Assembly: GCF_000003815.2 (NCBI RefSeq) | Contig: NC_049980.1 | Coordinates: forward strand, 28,261,273 to 28,325,272 | DNA from: Branchiostoma floridae | Taxonomy: Eukaryota > Chordata > Leptocardii > Amphioxiformes > Branchiostomatidae | Direction: 5' to 3' | Length of the DNA: 64,000 bases | Shown here: positions 30,968 through 42,800 of the stretch, in pieces | How the letters are laid out: each line of letters begins with the position of its first letter | Position numbering within the stretch: position 1 is the stretch's first letter | Made by a program: the position numbers and the translations under genes | The notes under the pieces: model-generated | Seen by the model: the letters and a program-made list of their open reading frames with translations, nothing else | What the model was told of the DNA's origin: nothing | The model's database searches: none

Positions 30968-32003
30968 CGTGACCACTTTGCAGTTAATACGTTTTAGACC
31001 GACTGCTAGTATCCAAGTGTGATGCAAACTCATTGTTAGAAAGACAATATTCAACTTTATTACGCTAATTTAACAAGCTAATGAATTCCAAATGAAAAAC
31101 AACAAAATTAAATGTTAATCTACCAAGTTAATGAACTATCAGTTATGTCATTTCACAAGTTTAAATGATATATCCCGATTAATTCCGCATCCGATTAAAC
31201 TTGCTATAAATGCAATGTAACCAAAAAGCAACAAATGTTAGTAGGCCCAGTTTCTATACAACGTATTGTAACCTATTAGAAAATAGAGGACTTAGTACTC
31301 TTTGAGCAAATCTTAACAGTTTATAACTTATATAAGATTGAACATATATCGGGTCATTCTAAACCAAAAACAATGATAAGAATGGAATGTTGTCTTCAAT
31401 TATTAGCAATACAGTATTTACAGTATTTTCAAATATTTCTTTGCCCTTTTATCTATGATCATTTTATGTGGTTGAGAAGCATTTTTTAAAGTCTAGTGTC
31501 TCAAATGCTATCCTCACTTACTTCCTCTCTCTCTCTCTAACTGTAGTAGAGCAGAATACAAAATATCAAAGCTATAACTTATGCAAACTGTAAAATTGAA
31601 TATAGCATGCCAAAGCTGCCTAAAATCATGTTCAAGTTAATGCAGTTTCATGAAATGCACAGACATACAACGTAGGCATGTCAGGCATGTACAATCTGAA
31701 ATACAAGGCCTAAGTTGATAGAATCTTCCAAACCAAAACCTTTCTAAATTTATAGAGATGAGTGCAAACCGTGTCACACCTCGCCAGTGTTTCTAGTAAC
31801 AGTTCAGTAGAAATTGGTTGAGAGCCTGTAGAGTGGTATATTTATGTTGATTTTGTCTTATAACAAAGAGAAAGTGTTTACTGACACCATCATTAATGAG
31901 ATAGTGATTTAAAAACTTCTCCTGAATCAATGACATCTTTACATTACACGATGTCCTAGTATCCGAGATGCCATAATAGTCAATCTCACTGTCATTGCTG
32001 CTC
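30968..32003. other. Convergent 3' region of genes B and D
   Basis: No coding sequence seen. It is about a kilobase of AT-rich DNA that closely matches 60453-61656 between C and F, including a CTCTCTCT run near 31530. Both 3' UTRs must lie here. TTTATT at 31056-31061 is a possible minus-strand poly(A) signal, also present at 60540-60545. Confidence 0.6.
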
Positions 32004-35000
32004 TCAAGTGTTCTCTTCGTCTGAGAGGCCAACCACACCGTCACTGTTATCTGAGGTTCTGCTTCCGGATGACTCTGAGGAACAGCTCAACTCTCCATCA
32101 TAGTAAAGTAACTCCAATTCCCCATTTGCATTTGGATCCCAAAGGCACATTGGGATCATCCTTGTTGTCAAGCAATCTGTCCTACTCTCCAAACCCAACC
32201 ATTCTGCCAAAGGGGGAACAAGTATTTCCTCGTCTTTCAGACGCAGCCAAGAGTCTGTCTCTGGCTGGTACTGGTAAATGGAAGTCGTGTTCCATTGCTC
32301 TTGATGATTGTGGAAGTACATGTACAAAGTATCTCCATATTCCATCAGCGTTGTCATGTCAAAGAAATAAGAGTCATTCCCAGACGACTTCCACTCACCA
32401 TTTGTAGGGTTGTACACTTCTACAACATTTGAGGACTGGTATCCACCTTTATTTTTGGAGTTTACACAGTAGATGCTCCCTTGATATGTGACGGCCTGAG
32501 GATGCAATGGTGGTTTAAGCATGTCTGCTATCTTGCTCCACTTGTTCTCTGTGGTACTGAAGCAGTAGCAACCTTTCTGACATATGACATAGATGCAGTC
32601 ATTAAGGGTAACTGCACAGAGTTCTGAGGACATGGGGTGAGGGATGGCTGGTATCCAGGTCCACTCATCACTACTTAGGTCATACCTCTCCGCCGTTACC
32701 TTAGTGTCATCACCACCAATGGCATAGATGTACCCCTTCAGATACACAAGACCACACCTGGGGATGACAGAAAAACATAACTACACCTGTGGTATCCAAC
32801 TGTGTATCACTCACCCATGGGGCTTCGACCCCTACATACTGTTCCTAACACAGAAAAACCTTGTTGTCCATTACCCAACAGAACATAAGCTAGCTAGAAT
32901 TTTGAGGAAGCTTGCACTATAAAGCCACCTAGAGGCTACCGGAAACAGCCATTCACTTTGCAATTCACTGGCGTTCCATGCTCTGCCTGGTATTGTTAAT
33001 GTTAGACATTGACCAGCCGTTGGCATGTACAGTTTTACAGAGCCAAAGTATTTATGGTTTCTTAGACCACCAATTAGAAACCACATTACTACTAGTAGCC
33101 ATATTTCAAGACAAGCAAATAGCAAAGATGATTCATTTGTTAGAAAGACATTTTCAATATGCAAACATAGATTCAATTAGACACTTTCATACAACTTTGA
33201 CAGGGCTGATTTGGAATTTGAGCAAAAGTCTTTCAAAACTAAAAAGTTGCAGACAACATAACTTTGATTTGCTGTAACTTTGTTACAATTACCAAGGGCA
33301 TTCTGCATGGTTTGATAATGTTTCCTTGAAAACCATTAGAGAAAAATTATGTGAATCTTTTGATCAGTATTATGCTAATCTGTACCTAATGCCATTGTTT
33401 TCAGCTTCTAGACAGTCTTGAATTTTTACGTGTAGTTATTGAGGTAAACTGTTGAATACAAATGTAGATCGATGAGGAACACTTACTTCTTGCCACGACA
33501 GTAAAAGCTTGCAAGAGAGAGACATACCTGGCTCTAGGTGAAATCATCTCACATCTTGGTTCCCAGGTGTTTGACAGGTGGTTATACTGGTACAATGCCT
33601 TCTGTCTGCCAAACTGAACCATCCTTCTGCTGATGTACTCTGCCAGGTACAGTTTATCATCAGGAGTGGCTGTCAAAGAGATGCTCTCCAGGTGCCTAGG
33701 AATATCCATTGTGTGCTGTCTACCTGTGGATGGGTCATAGCAAGGAGCGACCCGGTGGTGACCCTGTTCCAAGATACCTTCTTTTAATAGTCTTGGGAAA
33801 ATCTGCATTTCAGTTCGTGCCTGTCCCTGACGCTTGGTCGTTTTGTCACTGTAAGCCAACTTGAAGCCTGTCGGCAGGCACCTACTCTCAAGCTCCACAA
33901 GTTGGTCTGAACTGATGAAGGAATGACGGAAGCATCTGCAAAGAGAAGGAAGGTGCTGCAAGCGCTCTTCTTGGTTGAAATCAACCCATCTTAGAGCAGC
34001 TTGCACGACGTCGTCTTCTGAGTTGGTAATCAAATCTTCTCGGTTGAACAATGACTGGAGCAGGAGAAGTGGCGACTGGAGAAAGGACGGTTGTAGAGTC
34101 ACCTGGTTGAAACTGGAGAAATAATATGTCCAACATACATAAATGTTTGCCTCAAATCATTGACAGATACTGTACATAAATCATGAATATGATTGTACAT
34201 ATAGTTGGTGCTGATATATATATAACGTTATAATTGGATATATAACTGTTGGTGCTGATATACATATATAAAAAACAGCAAATCTAATGAACATAATTTA
34301 TGTTGTAGTATGTGTAATGTGTGTAACAGGCATTGAACTGACCTGAATGCGATGTACCTCCCACTGGCCTCTTGTAGGCCGACATCCCCCAGCATGTCAG
34401 CATACATCAACACATCTGCACAGTTGGACATATCCAGATGGTCCTTCATGTAATCTGCTGCCTTACGATATACAAAATCAATCTGGAAGCAACAAACATG
34501 CTATCATCAGTTTTTTACACCTTGCATACGGGTTTGGCTTAATGAGGTTGAACTCCATGTTATGGTCTAGCACGCACATTTAAAGCTAATAAGAACTCCT
34601 TGTGTCAAGAGGTTCAGGTATATGACCGAACCAGGGCCCGATCATGTCTAGTTGATATGTTTGGTTTCATATACCAATATTGAATTGATTCTTGAATGTT
34701 GCACTTTCTTAATGCCTTTTGCATAGACAGAACCAACAATTACAGAAAGAGCAAATTATCAATTAGGCTAATTACCTTTGATAGAACAACCTCCTTGGAT
34801 TGAATTTGAAGGAACTTTTTTGCTAATTACCTGATAAAATATCTACACAGAAATGTCTATATAAAGTGATATTTGTGACATTCCTCATTTCGTTTTTGAA
34901 CTTTCAGTTTTCTTTTTACTTGATCACATGATGCAGTATCCTTACCTGTAGCAGTCTGGCTGCAGACATCACAGCCTGGACCTGGTCTGGCTCCATCTTA

Positions 35001-35301
35001 AGGCGTCCGGTGTAGGCGTAGTCCAGAATGGTTGCCACGGTCACCTTACTCACTTCCTTGATAGTGATCTTTTCCTGCTTAGCCTCCTTGTAGCCGCTGG
35101 TGAACATGCTACGGAAGTAGGGACTACACGATGCCAGGACAGCGCGATGGCAGGGGAAACTGAAGAGGATTAGATACCGTTTCATTCCAGGGTATTTATG
35201 TCCTGTTGCGCTGCCAAATCTTGATTATCATTCCTGGTTTGGTGATGTTAATCAAGTAGTTAGCAATACGATTTAACAATAACTAGAGTTCGGGGACCTC
35301 A

Positions 35302-36210
35302 TACCTCCATGAAATATTTATTGCTTTTTTGTGGATGGTATGTATGTTTATAGTCGGTTGTATTTGAGAGTAATGGTTATATAGTATAAATGTTATGGGA
35401 AAGTAGTGGTGTATTTATTTAATGACACAGAGGATGTCCATCTGATTAGTAATTATCAAAATGTGACACTTAATTGTGTAATGTGCGTTTAAGAGGTCGA
35501 CGGCATATGGTGGCGTGGTGTTCCTTAAGCTTGATGTTTGGCATTTAAAATGTCTGAGGTTGTCAGCATTATTGAGGTTCGACTATGTGCCTCAGAGCTG
35601 TGTGGTGGGAGGAAGTTGGGAAACTCAGAAAGAAGAAGGGATGTGGCCAACTTTAGTCAGATGGTGATTTGATTTTCCACCAATATGTCATAACATCAAC
35701 TGTTCACACGGTGCAAAAACGAGATGCACACTTTCCTCTGACAGCCCTACACCAACTGTAAGATGAATACTTGGCGCCAACCCCGTCTGCTAAAAAACAA
35801 GTACCATTGGCTACGAAAGAGACAACTAACAACTGTCCCTTATCGTAACAAAATCAGAACATCTGTGTCGCCCATAAATCTTCTGACACCCAACCCAGAT
35901 GAGAGGACCTAATGGCATTTTAAACAGCTGTCACCTCACCATCTGCTTGGAGCTAAGCCCATTAACAAACACATAAAGCACGATGCCTGTACCAATATAT
36001 CCCAAATATAGGGGTGATTTTTGATATTATTACATCGATTATAACGACAGATACGGCTCCCAAAATCTCATCGATTCGAGCTTTCATCACATCCCACTAA
36101 CACAACAAGTATGAAACCAATCCATCCAGCCGTTCTTGAGTAATCATCTACACAGACAGAGACACATAACAGAAAATATAACCTCCATTCCATGACATTT
36201 CATGGAGGTA
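35302..36210. mobile_element. Repeat element with TACCTCCATGAAAT inverted ends, in gene D intron 1
   Basis: The ends are TACCTCCATGAAAT (35302-35315) and its complement at 36197-36210. The same element, in inverted orientation and enlarged, occupies gene E intron 1 (40109-41790), so it predates the D-E inverted duplication. No ORF of note. Family not identified. Confidence 0.6.
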
Positions 36211-36332
36211 ACTACCTTAAAGCAAATATTAAAACGCATTGCACATATCTCGCGATCGTTTAGAGTAACGGTCTGGATCTAAATGCCCCCTCCCCCATAT
36301 TTGTCAACGTACCTTCTCCCTTCCACCTCCAG

Positions 36333-37811
36333 GAGGGTCTGCATGCCTTTTTCCGTTAAGCGTTACGAGCCATTCTAATTCACCGTTAATCGTTACCGAC
36401 CCTCTCTAATTTAACGTTAACCGTTATCGGTATATTCTCCGTGAAGCGTTATTGCTCGTTTTAATTCAACGTTAACCGTTATTTGTTATCCCGAATTCAC
36501 CGTTAAGCGTTACCAAGAAATTCTTCGTAACCCGTTATACACACGAAGTCAAATGCCAGATAGAACCCCGGAAAATGCAGGAAATGGCGTTTCAAAGGGT
36601 CCAGATTTCAAAATTTTCTCCGAGCCTCCCGGACGTCGGCTCTGGACAGGGTAAAATATGTTGCGGAAGCGTCGCCCTCAAAAACTTTATCACTCATACA
36701 GATTTCAGTGTAAACTTAGCTTAGTTTCGGGCAAAAAGTACCTTCCTTGCGACGGCTGGTGCCTTTGTTGGGGTTTGGTAACCAGGCTAGCGCCTTTGGC
36801 GCTCACGATGACATGGTGAAAATATGTTAGGGGCGTGGGTAGGCACAAAAAAACTTTTCTCTCTAATAAAATGTCATTTAAATTAGCTTCGTCTTACAGC
36901 AAAATATGTCCTTCAAAATGCAGTAAATGGCGTCTCAGACGGTCCAGATTTTAATTTTCCCGGACTTATATTGCAACGTCTCGTGCCTTCTGAGCTCGAA
37001 ATGGTAAAATATGTCGGGGGCTCTGGGGGTGGAGGCCAAAGCTATAATCATTGTGTAAGTTGATGAAAATGTCAAAATCAACCTAGCTTAGTCAGTCGGC
37101 AAAATTTGCCGAAAATGCAGGAAACAGCATTTAAGAGGGTCTTGATTTTAAAATTTTCCCGGCGGAGCATGCCCCCGGACCCCCTGGGATGCGTCGCGCC
37201 TTCGGCGCTCCAAACGATATTTTCAATATATTGCTCTCATGTTCAACTCATATATCCGTATACGTAGGCCAGTTTCTTCATAATGTATTCCAAATGCGAG
37301 ACCAGATTACTCATACATAACTGTACTGTTATTGATAATGTTTTGTTATTGTTTTGTATGTAGCCTCTTAGTACTATTGTCTGTATAGCTATTAGTTGTT
37401 ATTGGTTGCCATACATTGTACCCTGTGCGATTGTTGAGCAATAAACTCATTCATTCATTCATGTAGTTCAATCCCCCCATAAGAAATTTGCTTCCGCCGT
37501 CTCTGTGGCGGGCCGGGAACTCTGCCTCCGTCAATTTACAGATGTCATGGACATTGTCCCTGTCATTCCTCCGGGTTCTGGGCACCTTTTGCTTTGTCAT
37601 TAGTCGGATATTTTCCCCCATTGATATAACTACTCGTTGTATGAATCAGAATAGGAATGCACGTCAATGTTACTTTCAACGGTGTTATGTTTTGTAACTC
37701 CTTCTGAATTTACCGTTAAGCGTTACCGGGCCTCCTGAATTTACCGTTAACCGTTACCGGGCCTCCTGAATTCACCGTTAAGCGTTACCAAGACCCCCCA
37801 TGCAGACCCTC
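36333..37811 (-). mobile_element. Unclassified DNA element copy 1, inserted in the gene D coding exon
   Basis: A 1,479-bp element with ends GAGGGTCTGCATG and CATGCAGACCCTC and a perfect 6-bp target duplication CTCCAG (36327-36332, 37812-37817). Both ends carry arrays of a motif around GTAACGCTTAACGGTGAATT. The interior has diverged repeats of about 180-190 bp built round TTTCCTGCATTTTC and CTAAGCTAGGTTGATTT. No transposase is seen. Copy 2 is at 54484-55689 in opposite orientation. The extra length here is a nested LINE tail at about 37215-37467. Confidence 0.8.
37215..37467 (+). mobile_element. 5'-truncated LINE tail nested in element copy 1
   Basis: This stretch is absent from the sister copy at 54484-55689. 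It ends with TTGCCATACATTGTACCCTG, AATAAA and an ATTC tandem tail. A similar TTGCCATACACTGTACCGTG plus AATAAA occurs at 4391-4428, so the two share a non-LTR retrotransposon 3' end. Confidence 0.55.
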
Positions 37812-37904
37812 CTCCAGAACCACGTCAGTCAGCTCTGCCCGCTCCCTCATGGTGTTAAGTTCACACAGTACATCACTAGGGTACCCATGGTTTCTTATGT
37901 CCAT

Positions 37905-39866
37905 GATTAACAGCGTTTTATGAGCCGAGATTGAAGAAGTATTCGTTTGGTTGGTTCGGGTTCGCGAGTAAAGAAAGAACCACGGCTGCTGTCAACTTTG
38001 ATCTTTGACCCGCATTGATACCTTATTCTGTATTCTCCATATAGTGTGTTTGTTTGTCGGGACTATTTGCGATGGTCGAGTCATGACAGGATAGCAAGAT
38101 ACAAAAGTAAACTTTCTTGATGTGGCATGGTCTAAGCCTTGGATGTTACTTCTAAGCCTTGGATGTTACTGCCGGACACAGCCAAAAAAAATGACAAAAT
38201 AGAAAGCCCGATAAAAACGACTAAAAAACGTTAAAAAAACAGCCGGAGCCTAACCTCTGCTTGGAGAGTATGTATTATATGCAAATCAACAAACACGGCT
38301 GTTGCCCTCACAGATCTCAATTCTGTCAAGGTTCTTTCTCAAGTCTCATGATTTCTTAGGCAATCAATCAATGTGCAAACATTCTGAAGATAACATGTTT
38401 TCAATTATTTCTTTCTGATCACAATGCAGTGGGTGAGATGGAAAAAATATATCGGTGCTCACGGTCCATGCACGTCCAACGATTCTATCTATGAGTATGA
38501 ACATTTTGTAGCCTCTGGAAACATGCATCTTCCACACGCTCGTACCCAGCGCCGTGAAGAAGCCATAGGTTTGAGATCGTGGGCTTATTCACAATCCACC
38601 TCAAGCTGAATTGAATAAACTCTATGGAATTCACAGCTGTCGTTTTGTTTTGTTTTGTGTTTGTCTCAATGCCTTAGAAAATCGTAAGTTGTGAGCGCAC
38701 GCCACTACGTGCGTTTCTACAGCCTGAGTATTTTTACAGTTACCGGGTCCAAAACTGGTCGCAAGTTTACTATTTAGGGTGTAAAATGTTGCCACAATAG
38801 TGGCACGTTATAACAAAGGGAGCTTTAGAATGTACCTGATTTGGTGGCGCTGTAAGGGCGTTAAGATTATCCCTCTACATTGCCGAGAGGGAGTTATGTC
38901 ACGGAAAGGAGTTTTGCACGGCGGCGCGTTTGGCCTTCTCCACGCCAGATCACGTTCCCGGGACACTTAGCTCCTCTCAGCATGATTCGCCCCAGGAATG
39001 CGTTCTTTGTCCCAGGACTGTCTTTGAGAAGAATCCCAGATGCCAGTAGCCACCATGCGGCCGTATAATGTATTGCAAAAAGACTTACACGCATATTCAG
39101 TGGAATAACACGATTTAATAGGACGCTGTGGAGGAGCGTGCATCTTCCACAGATCGGACAGGCCGGGGTCTCGTCTCTCTTGTGTCCCCATCAACATTTC
39201 CATACTCCCTGTCTTCGTCCATTGTCGCCATCAACATTCTTTTTGTCTGACATCTGCCATCAGAATTTATGCATATGCACCTTTTAGCAAGTGCTAGTCT
39301 AACGTTACTTGAACTTAATGTTCTCCACACAAAAAAGATAATGTCACACAAATCACCTCATCCTGATGTATTATCGTACTTCATCTTGAAGTGTATTTAG
39401 CTTTATTTATTCATTTATGCCTTAAAACTAAACTTCACAAAAACTCTGATTATTTTGTCGGCCTTGGTGGCATCCGAATCAGTATGATATACATGACCAC
39501 TCTACAACGTTGTAAGTATATAGCTGTATGATTCATCTAAGAAATCAGGGAACGATACATGGATACACGTGGTAGAAGAAGGACGATGGTGTCTTTATAG
39601 ATCTTTATACGAACGCACCCTCCCCCAATGTCATATGAACAAAGATCGTGCTACATCAAGAAAGTTTACTATCTTGCTCATCCAGTCATGACTAATGGCC
39701 CGCACAAAAAGTCTGTAAAATAAACATTACACTATGTGGAGAATAAGGTATCAATATATCGGTCAAAGGTCAAAGTTGATAAATGCTTAGCCTTTTTTCG
39801 CACCAGGCCACAGGCACGAGGCTTGCGCTTGCCCCTTCGATATTTGCTCCTAAAACGTTGCTAATT
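37905..39866. promoter_or_regulatory. Head-to-head promoter region of genes D and E
   Basis: About 2 kb between the two start codons. The outer parts (37905-38150 and 39640-39866) are inverted copies of each other. Each copy has a DR1-type nuclear-receptor half-site pair about 95 bp from its ATG: GGGTCAAAGATCA on the minus strand (37999-38011) and CGGTCAAAGGTCA on the plus strand (39760-39772). DR1 sites are bound by HNF4/COUP/RXR-type receptors. The 1.5-kb centre is unique, with a 20-bp tandem pair at about 38129-38170 and no gene recognised. Confidence 0.5.
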
Positions 39867-42800
39867 ATGGACGCAAAAAACCATCAGCAGTCTGATCAGG
39901 TTCTCCGTGAACTTAACGCCATGAGGGAGCGTTCAGAGCTGACTGACGTGGTTCTGGAGGTAGAAGGGAGAAGGTAATTCGATATTCGGTGGGCCAAAAG
40001 TTGGGGGGGGGGGGGCGTTTAGTTCGGACTTTATCGCAGGCTGTCTTCTCTAAGTCTAAACGATCTCGAGCTACTTGCAATGTGTTTAAAGATATATTTT
40101 AAGCTAATTACCTCCATGGAATGGAGGTTATATTTTCTGTTATGTGTCTCTGTGTAGATGATTACTCAAGAACGGCTGGATGGATTGGTTTCATACTTGC
40201 TGTGTTGGTGGGGTGTGATGAAAGCTCGAATCGATGAGATCTTGGGAGCCGTATCTGTCGTTATAATCGATGTAATAATATCAGAAATCACCCCTATATT
40301 TGAGATATATTGGTACAGGCATCGTGCTTTATGTGTTTGTTAATGGGCTTAGCTGCAAGCAGATAGTGAGGTGGGAACCCCCAGTAGTTTTATTTATGTC
40401 CTTAAAGCAACTGTTTCCAGATGCTGGGCAACTGTTTCCCGATGCTGGACAATTTGAATATGATAAATAACTTTGTATTTAGCCACTTGTGCCTTTGGGG
40501 ACCTGGTGTGTTATACTTCGTTTGCGCCGTTATGTGTCTCTGTCTGTGTACAAGATTACTCAAGAACGGCTGGATGGATTGGTTTCATACTTGTTGTTTT
40601 GGTGGGGTGTGATGAAAGCTTGAATCGAAGAGATTTTGGGCGCCGTATCTGTCGTTATAATTGATGTAATAATATAAGAAATCACCCCTATATCTGCGAT
40701 ATATTGGAACAGGCATCGTGCTTTAAGTGTTTGTTAATGGGCTCAGCTCCAAGCAGATGGTGAGGTGATTTCTATGACAGCTGTTTGGGGAACCCCGAGT
40801 TTTTTGAATATGATACTGTAAATGCAGAAATGTTCGCGGTGGATTAATGTTCGCAGTTTTCGCGGCGGCCGCTTCACCGCGAATTTAAAACCACCGTGAA
40901 TATTTTTCCATAACAGTAAGAGACTACAGTGCATGGTGCTACCGCGAAATTAAAACCACCGCGAAAAGTCAATTTTCCCGCTACCGCGAAATTAAATCCC
41001 CGCGAACTTAAATGCATTTACAGTAATTAGTTTTATTTATGTCTGCTTAGGATATCATGGAGATGTGAAGCGTAAGTATAATTGTAAGAAGTTGAGGTAC
41101 ATTTAACGGTAATGCTTAACAGGTATGGATGTCTCACATACTGTACTGCTGATTTGAGTGACATGGTGATTAAAATGCCATTAGGTCCTCTCATCTGGGT
41201 TGGGTGTCAGAAGGTTTATGGGCGATACAGATGTTCTGATTTTGTTACGATAAGGGACAGTTGTTAGTTGTCTCTTTCGTAGCCAATGGTACTTGTTTTT
41301 TAGCAGACGGGGTTGGCGCCAAGTATTCATCTTACAGTTGGTGTAGGGCTGTCAGAGGAAAGTGTGCATCTCGTTTTTGTACCGTATGAACAGCTGATGT
41401 TATGACATATTGGTGGAAAATCAAATCACCATCTGACTAAAGTTGGCCACATCCCTTCTTCTTTCTGAGTTTCCCAACTTCCTCCCACCACACCGCTCTG
41501 AGGCACATAGTCGAACCTCAATAATGCTGACAACCTTAGACAGTTTAAATGCCAAACATCAAGCTTAAGGAACACCATGGCCACGCTACCATATGCCGTC
41601 GACCTCTTAAACGCACATTACACAATTAAGTGTCACATTTTAATAATTACTAATCAGATGGACATCCTCTGTGTCATTAAATAAATACACCACTACTTTC
41701 CCATAACATTTATAACCATTACTCTCAAATACAACCGACTATAAACATACATACCATCCACAAAAAAGCAATAAATATTTCATGGAGGTATGAGGTCCCC
41801 GAACTCTAGTTATATGTACTTCGTACCATTTACATGATTCCATAGAATAAGTAAAGACATGTAACTGTGTAAGAATTCAGAGGGGCGAGTAGAAAGCTAG
41901 CTAACAGAAAGAAATAAACATGCCGACACCGGGGGGTTTACGGAAAAGGCTGGGCTGTCTACCTGGGCTGGCTATCACGTCAGGCTACTTGGACCTGCGA
42001 AAGCCCATTGAGACAAAAGCTGTTTTAGCAGTAGGGGTTGTTTGTGCTCAATGAAGAAGATATGTGTGAAGGAACTGTGTGTTATTATGTGAATGAGCTG
42101 TGTGAAGTGGCAGTATGTGAAGGAGCTGTATTTGAAGGAGCCGTGTGTGAAGGGGCTTTGTGTGAAGCAGTTGTGTGGGAAGGAGCTGCGTGTTGTCTGT
42201 GAACCCAGAGGTTCTGGGTTCGAATCAGTTGATATGCCACCAATCTTGTGCGCTTGGGAAGGGCTCTTCACACGACTTTCCTCCCATCACTAGGGTAGAG
42301 AAAAGAGTGCCTAGCTTCGGTAATGGCCCTCCCTCAGATAGGACAAAGAACCCACAATACTTACGGAAAAGACTAGGGGTCCTTCCTTCCAAATGTAAGT
42401 GGTTCAAAACCTTAAGTCCTATATAGCCACACCTGCTGTCGTACTGAGGTCACCTGAGTTAGCACCGAATGGCAGCTGTTCCAGACCCTTGCACTTTAGC
42501 AACGCTTATTTTAAGCTCCTCACAATTCAATTGCCGACCCTAGTGTATGGCGCAGACGCCTGGACCCTGACAATCACTAAAGAACAGCTCCTGGACGCCT
42601 TTGACCAATCAGCCTTGTTAAGTCGTGTTAATAGCCCTTCCAAAGGGCGCAAGATCGCTGGCATATCAACTGATTTGAACCCAAAACCTCTGGGTTATGT
42701 AACACACACAATTGCTTCACACAAAGCCCCTTCACACACCGCTCCTTCAAACACAGCTCCTTCACATACAGCCCATTCACATACAGTTCCTTCACACATA

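Larger units (their letters stand above)
32004..37904 (-). pseudogene. Gene D: BTB-BACK-Kelch (KLHL-like) gene disrupted by a transposon
   Basis: Minus-strand exons: 37904-37812 plus 36332-36313 (one original exon split by the insert), 35159-34946, 34482-34343, 34112-33528, 32757-32004. Without the insert the pieces total 1800 nt (599 aa), exactly the length of gene E. The order is BTB ([23 protein letters not shown]), BACK (LMYADMLGDVGLQEA) and a C-terminal kelch region (YIYAIGG). Such proteins usually recruit substrates to Cullin-3. A 1,479-bp element with a CTCCAG duplication sits after codon 31. Reading into it adds GLHGGSW-like residues and then TAA. Every other exon is open, so the loss looks recent or polymorphic. 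Confidence 0.85.

Noticed and set aside
36333-37811. TTAACG-type arrays as telomere-like repeats
   Set aside because: Units are about 30 bp and diverged, are bounded by element ends with target duplications, and do not match TTAGGG.
39783-39866. Upstream start for gene E at 39783
   Set aside because: The added residues have no counterpart in gene D and look non-coding. The ATG at 39867 aligns with the D start.
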